In this document: one piece after another, positions 48,994 to 62,403 of the stretch | Numbering within the stretch: the stretch's first letter is position 1 | How the letters are laid out: each line of letters starts with the position of its first letter | Assembly: GCF_964275005.1 (NCBI RefSeq) | Contig: NC_092694.1 | Location: 31,938,467 to 32,002,466 of the forward strand | From: Diadema setosum | Lineage: Eukaryota > Echinodermata > Echinoidea > Diadematoida > Diadematidae | Length of the DNA stretch: 64,000 nt | Direction: 5' to 3' | Notes under the pieces: generated by a model | Databases searched by the model: none | What the model saw: the letters and a program-made list of their open reading frames with translations, nothing else | Told to the model about the DNA's origin: nothing | Made by a program: the position numbers and the translations under genes

Positions 48994-49176
48994 TGGTTTC
49001 ATTCAACCGAAAAGGGTCACGGCTAATTTCTTTTGCAATGGAAGTAGTATCCATCGGATATCAAAATACCAAAGTCAGATATTTTATCCTGCACGGGGTC
49101 CCGTACAGTAGCTCCAAAGTGTTTTGCTTTATTCTCTTTATTGTTAGCATCTCTTCTTCTTAAATATGCGCTCCTT

Positions 49177-49473
49177 CTCTCTAAAAAAAAAAAAAAATCG
49201 AGTGAAAATATTCACTCTTGAAGGAGCGAATACAAAAAAGAGTGAATTTAGAGTGAAATTGGAGTGAATTTTGAGTGAAAATGTTCATTTTCACTCATTT
49301 TGGAGTGACCTCAGGGATCACTCGAAGATTTGGGAGTGATCCCTGATTTCACTCTAAAACGAGTGAAAATGAACATTTTCACTCAAAATTCACTCCAATT
49401 TCACTCTAAATTCACTCTTTTTTTAATTCACTCTTTCAAGAGTGAATATTTTCACACGATTTTTTTTAGAGAG
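49177..49473. mobile_element. Palindromic MITE with GAGTGAA motifs
   Basis: CTCTCTAAAAAAAA at the left is mirrored by TTTTTTTTAGAGAG at the right. The whole 297-bp body is a fold-back with repeated GAGTGAA/TTCACTC. The duplicated partner segment (about 47646) lacks it, giving a natural empty site. Confidence 0.85.
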
Positions 49474-50469
49474 CGTCTTCATTTTCGCGACAACGACAAC
49501 GCGTCCTCCTCATCATCATCAGTTTTGCTGTTCTGGCAAACATTTTCCAGCGTATCGGCTACGTTCGATTTTAGAGCGGCGAGAGCGGAATACGCGCATA
49601 ATTGAGTCTGGGAAAGCGTAGGAACAGCGTAGCTAATGTGGCCAACAGCGTTATCGAAGCACGAATGAAGCGTCATAGGAACAGGCCTTGATTTTATACG
49701 AGAGTAGAGAACTTAGTGAGAGCGTCGTTAAAGCGGGAAGGTCGTGCTTTGATCAAGAAAGCGGCGCAGCAGCGGGATCATGTCGTCGGTGTCTAGTTTA
49801 GACTATATTTCCCGTTCTTGTGCCGCTGTTACTACGGTCAGAAAAACCTGGAATTGTTACGCTCATCCCGCGGTATTTACACTGTCACTGCTCTCTCCCC
49901 GTTTGAGCTACGATTCAAAATAGGTGAATCTTGATGGGGAGATGAGGAAGAAATTTTGAACCAGTTCAAAATTTCTTCCTGATCTGTAAAATTGCCAGAT
50001 CCAACCCCATCACCCAAACGCTGCTGCTATGATGCTCCCGGTCCCTGTACACTTTTGCCGCTCTATCCCGATCTGACAGATTGAATAGATCGGGATGCAG
50101 ATCTTGATAGTGGAATTACATGTGGGGACACTTTAGGAACACTCCGTGGGGCCCCGTACAGCTATATAACTGGTTTCGGTGTTTTGATACCTTGAGTACT
50201 ACTTCCATTGCAAAAGAAATTATAGCAGTGATTATTTTCACTTAGAATAAAATAATACGGGAGCACTTTCCAGCTACTGGCTGGGGGCCCCTTAACTGGA
50301 TGGGTTTGTGTTTTACGTATCTCAGCTGTTAATTCCACTGCCGAGGAAAATAGGCATACATGACTCTTTTCACCTAAAAACAATTAATTCATATGGAGTG
50401 GGAATACCTCGGGGCTATACCTGTCAAGGGCCCTGCATCCGGGCCAATATCGCACCTCTTTTAATCGAA

Positions 50470-51400
50470 TTCTTTAATGTTGAATTAAATTTAGCAAAAA
50501 TTTCGCCTAGATGACATAGTAGTTCAATGTCATATTAATCTCTTCATTCAAATTTATTTTGAAACATTCACATTACCTGTAGCCTTATTCTAAATAACAC
50601 TTTTTCAACTGAAATCCATATATATAAGACAAGTACCATTCTACTATCCGTTCATTCATAAATTCATAATGATATAGTCACATGATTACATGCTGCGCTC
50701 GTTCATTCAAATTGATTTCTGGCCATCTAATTTAACATGTTCTGCAGTCAATTAAACAGATATGTTCATGCTTGGCCTCTTTCCTTATTTTCTTTCGTCG
50801 TAGTTATTGTTTTGTAAGCATCATAGCATTTCATGTTTTCGTATTCGTTTAAGAGACTTTGACACCATTTTTTTTAACGTGCTTTTTGAATCCAAAGAAG
50901 TAAGAAGCCACAAATTATCTGGCCGTTACGAGCGCTTTATTACGAGAGGTCGGCCAGTTCCAAGAAGTCAAGGTTATGATCCTCAATTTTTTTTTTTTTA
51001 ATAATTCTTTCTATGTCTTCTAGGGATATACGTCTGTATCTATTGTGCTGTCATGCCTATAAAAAATGAAGTTAATCTGCATTACTGGTACACATATAGG
51101 CCTATAATGACATGTATATGAAAGAGAAGGAGCGTTACCAGTCTGGTTATACTAGATAAGAAATATGATACTTTTACTGCTTTATAACAGTAATTTATAG
51201 ATGAAACGAAAACACGCATAGAAAGACATGTTAAAATGATCTGAAACAAAGAAATAGCATGATTTGAATTTGAATGAACACGTTTGGAATTTGACTGTCT
51301 TTCGCGAAATTTAATGACTGAAATACCCTTTCGGCAAGTCAAGGCGAATTTGAATGAACGTAGGGTACCAGCCAATTTGAATACCCATTTCACGAATTCG
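50470..51400. other. Unique AT-rich core of the inverted-repeat structure; no gene seen
   Basis: No repeat unit is recognisable here and open frames are short and unrecognised. Confidence 0.5.
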
Positions 51401-52062
51401 AACCTTCTACCAAATGAACCAACAAAAGTGCGAAATTGGCTGTGAAAACCTAACTGGCTTTGATGTTTTGGGTATCTATGATGTAAACTAAGGCCTACTT
51501 CGATTGTAAAAGAAAAACAACTATGACTCTTTTCAGCTAAATGATGTCATAATAATTATGTGGGGAAGGGACACTTTTATGGCTCCTGTAACCTGGGCCC
51601 AGTACAAGATGAAATGACTGGTTTTCGTAATATGGTCATCTTGGTTGTGCACTGTACAGAAGTATGCTTCCTTTGCAAATTTCTTGAGTGTTTTGCTACT
51701 GTAACCTATGGGACCCCGTATACAGGATAAGATGACTTGCTTTAGTGTTTGTGATATCTCTGTTCAGTAGGCCCTGATATTAGCGTTACAAAAGAATTTG
51801 TAAGACCATTTTCAACTGATTCACAGTACATGTATAATGGATGGGACACTGTGGAGCTACTGTCTGGGGCTCTGTGCAGGATAAAATAACTAGCCTTGGT
51901 GTGTTGAATATCTCTGATAGGTACTTCTTCCAGTGCAAAAGAAATTACCATGTTTGGGGCTATACTGTGCGGGGCCCCATACAGGATAAAATAACTGGCT
52001 TTGGTATTTTGGATATCTCTGATGGATACTACTTCCATTGCAAAAGAAATTAGCCGTGAGCC

Positions 52063-52093
<31 letters not shown>

Positions 52094-52133
52094 TGTGTGT
52101 GGAGAGGGGGGGGGGGCACTTTGGGGCTACTGT

Positions 52134-55100
52134 CTGGGGCCCACTGGCGTAGCCAGGGGGGGGGGGGGCGATGGGGGCGGTCGCCCCCCCCCCCCCCCTA
52201 AGATTTGGACCGGGGATTTGGGAGGCGGAAAAAAAATGCGTGTATACTGTATGCATGCACATGAAGCGGGTCTCCTTTGCAACCTTTCATCAAATAAGAT
52301 ATTTTTTTGAATATTTCACTCAAAGTGTGCACCAGATCGTTGAATTTCAATTCAAAATATGCAAAATCTCTCGTGCTTGGGAGGGGGTATCCCCCTCCCA
52401 AACTCTCCCCCTCTGTGCCTCTTTCCCTAGCTTAGTACACTTTTGGGATTTACAAAAAAAAAATGAATAATTCTGAATGCACAAGACTTATCACTTATAT
52501 TCCGAAAACTCAAGGTTCCGTCATGTATAAGGGGAATTTCCCCTTTTAATCGACCCTTTCCTCCCTCAGCCCCCCCCCCCCATCAGTTTTTTTGTTTTGT
52601 TTTGTTTTGTGATTTCCCAAATGTTGATTCCATCAAATATGCGTATACGAGATATCTCAATTTCAACCTTAAAAAGGCAAAAGCTCCATCGGAAGGGAAG
52701 GGTGGAGATAACACTCGCCCACGTCTTCTCCCTGCTCGCCCGCCCCTCCCCCTCCCCTTTCCGCCATGCATAGAAGTAGACTGTGGCTATACCCAGATCG
52801 CTTTATTTCAATTCTAAAAACGCAAAAGCTCCGCGAGCGGGAGGGGGAATCCCCCTTCCCCTAAGCTCTACCTCACTAGACTTTATACATACACACAAAT
52901 GGTGCACATTCGGAATAAAAGCTAAATTCCGTGATTTTAACACTTCGATGAAAAAGTATTGCACCAAAAATTTGCACCAGATCGCTGAATTTCAGGTCTG
53001 AAAACGTAAAATCACCTTCGTGTGGGAGGGGATATGCCCCTATCTACGCACCCTCGTGTGCATGCTTTTTCTGTTTGATTGCTGAACTGCAGACAGCGTT
53101 CATATCAGTATTCAGTGTAAGAATTAATACAAGAAGATTATTTAAATGATATACCATTTTATGGGCAAATTGTTCAATAATAATCTACACTAAAATATAC
53201 TGCAACCTTAAACAAGTAGGACTGTTTCAACTCGTTAAAACACGCAAAAACATGCAACAAATTGCACCATTTGCAACATCAAAATGCAAAAAGTTCTCAC
53301 CGTGGGAGGGGGGACACCCCCCTCCCACACCCTCCGCTCCCCTTTCGCTCGCTCCGCTCGCTCGGGTTCAGTCGCGTTCATGATATTCAGTGAAAAGAAT
53401 TAACACAAGAAGTGTATTTAAATTGTATCATTTTATAGTCAAATTGTTCAATAATAATCTACATCAAAATATACTGCTACCTTAAACAAGTGGGACTGTT
53501 TCTCGTCGATAAAACGCGCAAAAACATGCATCAAATTGCACCATTTACAACATCAAAATGCAAAAAGTTCTTACCGTGGGAGGGGGGACACCCCCTCCCA
53601 CACCCTCCCCTCCCCCCTCGCTCGCTCCGCTCGCTCGGGTTCAGTCGCGTTCATGATATTCAGTGAAAAGAATTAACACAAGAAGTGTATTTAAATTGTA
53701 CCATTTTATAGTCAAATTGTTCAATAATAATCTACATCAAAATATACTGCTACCTCAAACAAGTGGGACTGTTTCTCGTCGATAAAACGCGCAAAAACAT
53801 GCATCAAATTGCACCATTTACAACATCAAAATGCAAAAAGTTCTTACCGTGGGAGGGGGGACACCCCCCTCCCACACCCTCCCCTCCCCCTCGCTCGCTC
53901 CGCTCGCTCGGGTTCAGTCGCGTTCATGATGTTCAGTGAAAAGAATTAACACAAGAAGTGTATTCAAATTGTACCATTTTATAGTCAAATTGTTCAATAA
54001 TAATCTACATCAAAATATACTGCTACCTTAAACAAGTGCTGGGACTGTTTCTCGTTAATAAAACGCGCAAAAACATGCATCAAATTGCACCATTTACAAC
54101 ATCAAAATGCAAAAAGTTCTTACCGTGGGAGGGGGGACACCCCCCTCCCACACCCTCCCCTCCCCCTCGCTCGCTCCGCTCGCTCGGGTTCAGTCGCGTT
54201 CATGATATTCAGTGAAAAGAATTAATACAAGAAGTGTATTTAAATTATACCATTTTATGGGCAAATTGTTCAATAATAATCTACACTAAAATATACTGCT
54301 ACCTTAAACAAGTGGGACTGTTTCACGTCGATAAAACGCGCAAAAACATGCATCAAATTGCACCATTTACAACATCAAAATGCAAAAAGTTCTTACCGTG
54401 GGAGGGGGGACACCCCCCTCCCACACCCTCCCCTCCCCCCTCGCTCGCTCCGCTCGCTCGGGTTCAGTCGCGTTCATGATATTCAGTGAAAAGAATTAAC
54501 ACAAGAAGTGTATTTCAATTGTACCATTTTATAGTCAAATTGTTCAATAATAATCTACATCAAAATATACTGCTACCTTAAACAAGTGCTGGGACTGTTT
54601 CTCGTTGATAAAACGCGCAAAAACATGCATCAAATTGCACCATTTACAACATCAAAATGCAAAAAGTTCTTACCGTGGGAGGGGGGACACCCCCCTCCCA
54701 CACCCTCCCCTCCCCCTCGCTCGCTCCGCTCGCTCGGGTTCAGTCGCGTTCATGATATTCAGTGAAAAGAATTAATACAAGAAGTGTATTTAAATTATAC
54801 CATTTTATGGGCAAATTGATCAATAATAATCTACACTAAAATATACTGCTACCTTAAACAAGTGGGACTGTTTCACGTCGATAAAACGCGCAAAAACATG
54901 CATCAAATTGCACCATTTACAACATCAAAATGCAAAAAGTTCTTACCGTGGGAGGGGGGAAACCCCCCTCCCACACCCTCCCCTCCCCCCTCGCTCGCTC
55001 CGCTCGCTCGGGTTCAGTCGCGTTCATGATATTCAGTGAAAAGAATTAACACAAGAAGTGTATTTAAATTGTACCATTTTATAGTCAAATTGTTAAATAA

Positions 55101-55360
55101 TAATCTACATCAAAATATACTGCTACCTTAAACAAGTGGGACTGTTTCTCGTCGATAAAACGCGCAAAAACATGCATCAAATTGCACCATTTACAACATC
55201 AAAATGCAAAAAGTTCTTACCGTGAGAGGGGGGACACCCCCCTCCCACACCATCCCCCCCTCGCTCGCTCCGCTCGCTCGGGCTCGGTCGCTTCGCTCCC
55301 TCGCAGACTAACCGCCCCCCCCCCCTAAGATCAAATCCTGGCTACGCCGTTGCTGGGGCC
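52134..55360. mobile_element. hAT-like non-autonomous element (3.2 kb) carrying a tandem array
   Basis: The 8-bp direct repeat CTGGGGCC (52134-52141, 55353-55360) flanks the insertion. The ends share GGCGTAGCCAGG in inverted orientation (52142 and 55352 outermost). Removing the insertion restores the host repeat unit TGTCTGGGGCCCCGTTCAGG exactly. 8-bp duplication with CA..TG ends fits hAT. Inside are diverged 200-270-bp units (52.2-53.3 kb) and then a regular array. No transposase frame is present. Confidence 0.8.
53345..55261. repeat. Tandem array, seven units of about 274 bp
   Basis: TCGCTCGCTCCGCTCGCTCG occurs at 53345, 53618, 53891, 54167, 54441, 54717, 54991 and 55261, giving spacings of 270-276. 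Each unit also has a hairpin (GTGGGAGGGGGGACA with its mirrored CCCCCCTCCCAC), TTCATGATATTCAGTGAAAA and AAACATGCATCAAATTGCAC. Variant marks (GGGCAAATTG versus AGTCAAATTG; GTGCTGGG versus GTGGG) alternate in 53891-54990, indicating a two-unit higher-order repeat. Confidence 0.95.
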
Positions 55361-55465
55361 CCGTTCAGGATATAACTGGCTTTGGTGCTTTGGATATCTC
55401 TGATGATTGGTATATTTCCATTGCAAAAGAAATTAGCCGTGACCCATTTTGGCTGAATGAAACTA

Positions 55466-55489
55466 ATGTGTGAGTGTGTGTGTATGTAT

Positions 55490-55520
<31 letters not shown>

Positions 55521-55859
55521 GAGAGGGGGGGGGGGCACTTTGGGGCTACTGTCTGGGGCCCCGTTCAGGATATAACTGGCTTTGGTGCTTTGGATATCTC
55601 TGATGATTGGTATACTTCCATTGCAAAAGAAATTAGCCGTGACCCATTTTGGCTGAATGAAACTAATGTGTGAGTGTGAGTGTGTATGTGTGTGTAGGTG
55701 TGTGTGTGTGGAGAGGGGGGGGGGGGGCACTTTGGGGCTACTGTCTGGGGCCCCGTTCAGGATATAACTGGCTTTGGTGCTTTGGATATCTCTGATGATG
55801 GGTATACTTCAATTGCAAAAGAAATTAGCCGTGACCCATTTTGGCTGAATGAAACTAAT

Positions 55860-55917
<58 letters not shown>

Positions 55918-56420
55918 GGGGGTGCACTTCGGGGCTACTGTCTGGGACCCCGTACAAGATAAAATAACTGGCTTTAGTGTTTTGGATATCTCTGATGAGT
56001 ATGCCTACTACTTCCAATTGCAAAAGAAAGTAGCCATGACCCTTTTCAGCTGAATAAAATCAATGTGTGTGTGGGGGGGGGGGAGCAATTTGGGGCTACT
56101 GACTGGGGCCCCGTGCAGGATAAAATAGCTGGCTTTGGTATTTTGGATATCTCTGATGGGTACTACTTCCATTGCAAAAGAAATTAGCCGTGACTCTTTT
56201 CAGCTGAATGAAACTAATGTGTGTGTGTGTTGGGGGGGGGGGGGGAGCTCCTTTGGGGCTACTGTCCGGGGCTCCGTACTGGATAACATAGCTGACTTTG
56301 GTGTTTTTGATATCTCTGATGGGTACTCCTTCCATTGCAAATGAAATTAGCCGTGACTCTTCTCAGCTGCACGAATGAAATCAATGTTTGTGTGTGTTTG
56401 TACGTATGGCCTATATGGGG
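55466..56420. repeat. Right-arm units with (TG)n and G-runs
   Basis: Successive units of the inverted structure separated by (TG)n at about 55466-55520, 55671-55710 and 55861-55911, and by shorter tracts later. Three consecutive units at 55353-55860 are almost identical, so they arose by recent local duplication. Confidence 0.85.
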
Positions 56421-57084
56421 GGGGGGGTGGGGCACTTTGGGGCTACTGTCTGGAGCCCCGTACAGGATAAAGTAGCTGGTATTGGTGTTTTGAATATCTC
56501 TCATGGGAACTACTTCAATTGCAAAAGAAATTAGCCGTGACTCTTTTCAACTGAATAAAATCAATGTATGTGTGTGTTTGTACGTAGGCCTATGGGGGTG
56601 GGGCCCTTTGGGCCTACTGTCTAGGGCCCCGTACAGGATAAAATAGCTGCCATTGGTGTTTTGGATATCTCTGATGGGAACTACTTCAATTGCAAAAGAA
56701 ATTAGCCGTGACCCTTTTCAGCTGAATAACACCATATTTTGTGGGGCCCTTTGGAGCTACTGTCTGGGGCCCCGTACAGGATGAAATAGCTGGCATTGCT
56801 GTTTTCATGATAAGTACACCCAAAGGAACAATATCCACCAACTTTTGTCCGTGACCCCCTTCGGCTGAATAAATCCATTTTTCGGGGTCCCTTTTTGTGG
56901 TCCCTAGGCTTACGGTACAGGATGTGACTTGCCAGCAATTCATTTTATTGACCCTTGGACACATCCTTATATGATGAGACCATTAAAAAGTGTGACCCTT
57001 TTCAGCTGAATAAATCTTCTGGGCCCCCGGTCTAAGTTTAGCACATACTTCAAATATTTCTGAGTGGCGGCATGCGACTTTGGC

Positions 57085-58425
57085 TGCGTTTATCAACTCT
57101 CCCCTGTTTAAACGGCTTTCGATAGCCCTTTCCAAAGCCCTTTAAGGCCCGGTCCCACTGGCCGACGGACACAAAGCGTATGCAGAAAGGACACAGCGGA
57201 CGAGCAAAATTTCGGGGATGGCTTCATCCGCTTTCATCCGCTCCAGAAATTGACAAAATTGGCGAAAATTGGCGGTAACAGAACGGAAATAGAACGGACG
57301 TGGGTAGTATGTAGCGGGGATGTTAAACGGATGTTCATCGGAAGCCTAGCGGATGAAAGCGGATGGAAGGGGATGACAGCTCTGAAGAGGTTACGGGAGA
57401 TAATTGCGAAACGGACGCATAGCAGAAAAAGCGGATGCAGAGTGGATGCAGAGCGGATGCAGAGCGGATGCAGGGGGGATGCTTTCGAAATGCTTTATAT
57501 ACGAGATGCATACGCTTTACATCCTTTCTATTAACGTGCTATTAACGATGTAAAGACGTTCCACGTACCATATCTTTCCTCCCTCTTTCCGTTTTTAGCT
57601 GCAGCGGATGTGAGTTGCGAGGATGCCCAGAGGATGTAGAGAGGATGCAGCGGACGTTTAAGGGATGCCGCACGGACATACAACGTTTGTTGCTCGTATG
57701 TCGCGGATTTACATCGTACACAGCGGAAAGTTCATCCGTTCTAAAAGTTTTAAGCAGCTTAAAACTTTTTGCGCGGATGAAATCACAGTGGACGGATGCT
57801 CGATGGATAGAGCGGATGAAACACGTATGCGATGGGTACACAGCGGATTCGTAGCGTTTTCCAACGGATGGCAAGATTTTTTGTACGCTTTACATCCTCT
57901 TTGCATCCGTAAGTGCAGTGGGACCGGGCCTTTAGAAACGGCTTTCAAAATAGTTGCGTTTATCAACTCCTTCGCGAACACGATTTTTTTAACTGGCCTG
58001 TCACTGCACAGCTGCATTCCGCAATTCGACCAGAGGAGAAGAGGTCATAAGGCGTGCCTGAAGTACAAGACTACAAAGCCGTTTCAAAACAGCTTTGCGT
58101 TTATCAACTTCCAAAAGGCTTTTACAAACAGGTTTCTGAAAACCTGTTTAGGAGAGCTGTTTGGATCGCCACAAATTTGGGGCTTTCGAAAAGGCTTTCC
58201 TAAAGGGCTTTCAAAAGAGCTTTGCGTTTATCAACTCGTTAAAATTCCTTGAAAGCTGTTTGGATAACCTGTTTCTGCCGAGAAAGGAGAGTTGATAAAC
58301 GCACCCTTTCGTAAAGGCTTTCCTAAAGGGCTTTCAAAACAGCTTTGCGTTTATCAACTCGTAAAAATTCCTTGAAAGCTGTTTGGATAACCTGTTTCTA
58401 CCGAGAAAAGGAGTTGATAAACGCA
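57085..58425. mobile_element. TGCGTTTATCAACT-ended MITE, interrupted by a Harbinger-like insertion
   Basis: TGCGTTTATCAACTCTCC at 57085 is mirrored by GGAGTTGATAAACGCA ending at 58425. GGCTTTC/AAAGCC words fill the interior. The last ~120 bp are tandemly duplicated (58182-58303 and 58304-58425). The 57145-57931 element sits within it. Open frames across the block are artefacts. Confidence 0.75.
57142..57934. mobile_element. PIF/Harbinger-like non-autonomous element
   Basis: TTA (57142-57144, 57932-57934) flanks perfect ends AGGCCCGGTCCCACTG and the reverse CAGTGGGACCGGGCCT. The 787-bp interior is rich in GCGGATGCAGAGC-type words in both orientations. Confidence 0.85.
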
Positions 58426-59244
58426 CGACGGTTTCGTTCGTTAGTCTGCATCATAAACGTCGTGTACTATGTAATTATTCCCAATGACATTCAGACCTTG
58501 AACATGAATGGCGCGCATGTAAATGCAACTACACCCACCGAGACGTCATGCTCAGTATTAAATTTGTATGAACGATTTGATGGCATAAAATCGAGGTTTT
58601 TGGCATGATCCCAGTTGCACATTTTCATAATAACACCGTGCTTTTACCAGAAGATTAGGCTCATAGAAAAAGAAGCATTGTTCATGTATGAAAGCGATAC
58701 GTGAATCCATTTGCCACTACATACAGTAGATGTCATTAACATTGTGTAGGCAGCACAGCAGCTCAGCATTGACTCCTTTGCTCTAACCGCTTGCTACAAG
58801 CAGTTAAACACACTGGTAACCGTGGTGTGTTCATGGGGCTACATGGTGTGCTTAAGATCAGACTAGAGTAGTAAAGTCAAAGTGGCGACGTTATTAAAGA
58901 TAAGTGACCAGGGCAAGGAAAAATGTTCGAAGCAGTGGTTTGAAAGTAATCAATACTCACTCACGATTATCTCGCCGCAGCAACTAACGTCTGCTATGTC
59001 AAGAAATACAATGCACTTTACACTCAGTACTCTGCGCAGGTGGTTACGAGCACCCGCGAGCTCAGTGACTACGCACGGCGCGGATGGAGGGGTGGGGTGC
59101 CCCTTTATAGGGCTTGCCTCTCATCGAGTGTAGATAAATAGTCGAAAAGGGCATGTTTTTATACGTACGGAGTCATGGACGTTTTTCCTTTAAAAAAAAG
59201 GGGTGCATGCGTTGTTCTTTTTTTTTTCTTTTTTCTATCGCCAC
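58426..59244. other. No gene supported
   Basis: Frames at 58345-58608 and 58882-59133 are not recognised. Nothing else was noted. Confidence 0.5.
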
Positions 59245-59714
59245 TTAAAGGGACATTCCAGACGATTTTCATAATTTCACATCACGTATTACATAAATGG
59301 ACAACTCCACGTACAGATTTGTGAAATTTATTGTGGTTTTTTTAGCAGAGAAACAATACTTTGAAAAACCTTAAACAAATTACACTGAACAAGGATGATG
59401 ACATAGGAGGTTCACATATTTCAGAAATGTAGCAGTGTAATTCCATTACAATACCGCTTGCTTGCGAGTTCACCTGTGTATAATCTATGCATGCCTTCTT
59501 CTTTTGTTTTGTTTCCTTCAGCCCCAACTCATGCATACTTAGGGTGACTCTGCCATGTCATCATCCTTGTTCATTGCAATTTTGTTCTACATTTTGAAAA
59601 ATATTCTTATTCTTCATCCAAATCAACACAAACTCTGAAACTCTGTCCTTAGTATAACTAATTTATAGTTGTTTATATGTAAAAATCTGAAAATCATCCA
59701 GAGGTCTCCTTTAA
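59245..59714. mobile_element. TTAA-flanked MITE, family distinct from T1
   Basis: TTAA at 59245-59248 and 59711-59714 bracket AAGGGACATTCCAGACGATT and the mirrored AATCATCCAGAGGTCTCCTT. An internal inverted pair, ACAAGGATGATGACAT and TGTCATCATCCTTGT, lies near 59388 and 59557. Confidence 0.8.
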
Positions 59715-62094
59715 GGGTCCTTTTTCTCAAAGTAGATTTTTGACATTCAAGGGGGGTAAATTTAAAAAATGAAGATCCCTAGAAAATGTAGTGGATTTAA
59801 CAATATAGGTGACATCTGTTCAACTACCTTATTTATCATATTTCAGGAAAATATCATTTTGTTGTATTTTTCAAACTGGTGAATTAGGCATTTTTGTAAA
59901 ACGCCATTTGGGGTTTTTGTAGGACTTGGGAGTTTTGTAGGTGTTGAAGGCCTACTTGAGACAACGCCCCGAGGTGACACCACCTGTGTATGTTTTACAG
60001 GTGTGACGCCATTCAGTGGCGCCAACTGGGTGTGCCCTAATACGCCATTTAGGCTGTATTTTTGAGGTGTGTGGACGTGTATCGGGGTAGCACATTAACT
60101 CCCCCCCCCCCTCCGTGATCACATTATATGCCTGCAGAGATCTCCGAAGAAGGAGATGATTACCCTCCATATGTCTTTATTATTATTATTTTTTTTTTTT
60201 TACTCTAGCGAGTTGTATTCGGCGTGCCCAAATTTACTGCCAAAGATTTTGCCAGTATCATCCGCATCGATGGAAGAAAAAAATTGTTTTCTCTTGTTTG
60301 CCACTTTTGTATTTCACCACATGCAAAGGAAAAAAAAAAGATGACGATGGCACCACTTCACAACATTTTCATTAGTTTGTGTATGAAGTAATATATCTTG
60401 TCCAGGGTACAATTCCTTCCCCTAAAAGGTATACTGTTTACCATTGGGAGCAGTGATATGTGTAGGTCAGTTGTATCACAAAACATCCTACCATGTAAAA
60501 ATTTTGCAGTAAAACCAAAAATATGAATTTTTTGTGACTTATGTAATAGTCACTTCGACTATCGCACTCGATTATGCTGCAAAGAATCCTCCAACCTCCA
60601 TCGTTCCAGACGATTATTTGAAATATTTGAACGACTTGAGATACACTAACTTTGTGTCGATTTATTCACACTAAAATGTAATTGGCATGACTACTTGAAC
60701 GTATTCAAATGAAACAACGGACATTAGATTCATTTGGGCATCTCAATACATAAACTATACCTTGCAACTGTCAGTTTGTGATTGTGACGTCATACAGGCG
60801 GTAGTTCGAGTGCAGAGCGGACTGGAACCGAAAACCTCACATTATTGTATGCACTGTCCAAAGTTCCTGGCACAGAAACGGAGCTCACCACTGAACAGCT
60901 GATGTTCACGAGCACCGATGTTCAAAAATAACTGTTCATGGTTGGAGGGTATGGTAGATGCAAGCCTATACGATCATGATGATATCATCTAAAAACAACA
61001 CCAACAACAAGACAACAAGAGGGGCGAAAGTTTTGATGGAATGACACAGATGTTTATTGAGGTACATGATTGTATCATGCACCCACGTCAGAGGTACAAG
61101 AAATCGAATGAGTAAAACAAAGTGGAAAATAATGACCCCGTCAAAATCCAATTAACTCTGATTTTATTTTCCCTTCTCCAGGGGTACTTCATTTATCTTT
61201 CTTTTTTTATTATTATTTCGAAAAACACATCATATGTAATCCTTCTTCTAAAACATTCACAGAATTTCATGAGAATAATATGCCGACAGATATACATGTA
61301 CTGATATTTTCTAAAATTTTCAATCAGTGAAATTGCCGGAAACGAGTAAAATCCTCAACGACGTTGCCATTTAGAAGACGCAGTTTATTCCCAATATCAT
61401 GGGATACTGAAAGAAAACAAAAAGGAGTAACTTGAAGCGACGATGTCGAAAAAATATATATATAGTTCGTTCCCGGTAGCGATGGGTTTATGGCTTAAGA
61501 ACTTCGGGAAATATATTTTGGTACCATTATCGTGTGAATGTTATGAATTCACACTAAATGAGGGGAAATTTTGCACACGTACTTTTCAAGAAACTGACTC
61601 GAGTCCTATAGTTTCGGACGGCTGTGATCGAATGTCTTGAGTGAAACATAGCTGTACGTAAACAAATTGATATTGATCGACCAATGCGAAATAGCATGGG
61701 CGCCAAAAGTGATTAGCCTTTCCGAAACTGAAGTAAAAAAAAAGAAAACAAAAACAAACTAACTAACAAAGATATTCTTCAGCCGCTTCAGCTGTTAAAT
61801 GAAGGATTCCAATGAGAACGTCTCCGAAGTGTGACTGAAAAACAAACAAACAAACAAACGTTTGATGTGTGTATTGCATAGTAAAAGTATCATATCCTCT
61901 ATGCAGCCTTTCAGGCTTTAAAATTAGATAGCCGTACCCAGTGCACTTTGTCCTTTTGTAATGATACTAAGTTCAGACATGTTTAGAATAAATGAATAAT
62001 TATAGGGGACGAAGATCACACTTTTTTTTTTAACGGAATGTTATAAGCTACATGTACTGTACTGTCTTATGGTAGACCGTGTTGTTTTGACTGA
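59715..62094. other. No gene supported; AT-rich intergenic DNA
   Basis: It contains a C-run near 60100-60110, poly-T near 60188-60200 and the short dispersed repeat at about 60846-60880. Frames such as 61443-61640 have no recognised domain. Confidence 0.5.
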
Positions 62095-62177
62095 GTGTGT
62101 GTGTGTGTGTGTGTGTATGTGTGTGTGTATATATATATTTGTGTGAGGGAGAGAGAGGGAAGAATATATAATTATAT

Positions 62178-62247
<70 letters not shown>

Positions 62248-62280
62248 TATCGAGAGAGAGAGAGAGAGAGAGAGAGAGTA
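62095..62280. repeat. Compound microsatellite (GT)n-(TA)n-(GA)n
   Basis: Three dinucleotide tracts in succession, immediately downstream of the fourth enzyme gene. Confidence 0.95.
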
Positions 62281-62403
62281 TGTTTGTGTGTGTGCGTGTG
62301 TGCTATGTTTGTTTTGTATTGCGTTGAGAGTCCCTCACCACACAGCAACGCCAAAACAACAAAGGGAATTAATGTATCCAACACTAGCAGCGGCTGGAGG
62401 TGT

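Noticed and set aside
53345-55261. CRISPR-like array
   Set aside because: Regular repeats, but the whole 274-bp unit is conserved with no unique spacers; it is a satellite array in a eukaryotic context.
57665-58252. 195-codon plus-strand frame
   Set aside because: It crosses the boundary between two nested MITEs, so it is a chance frame.
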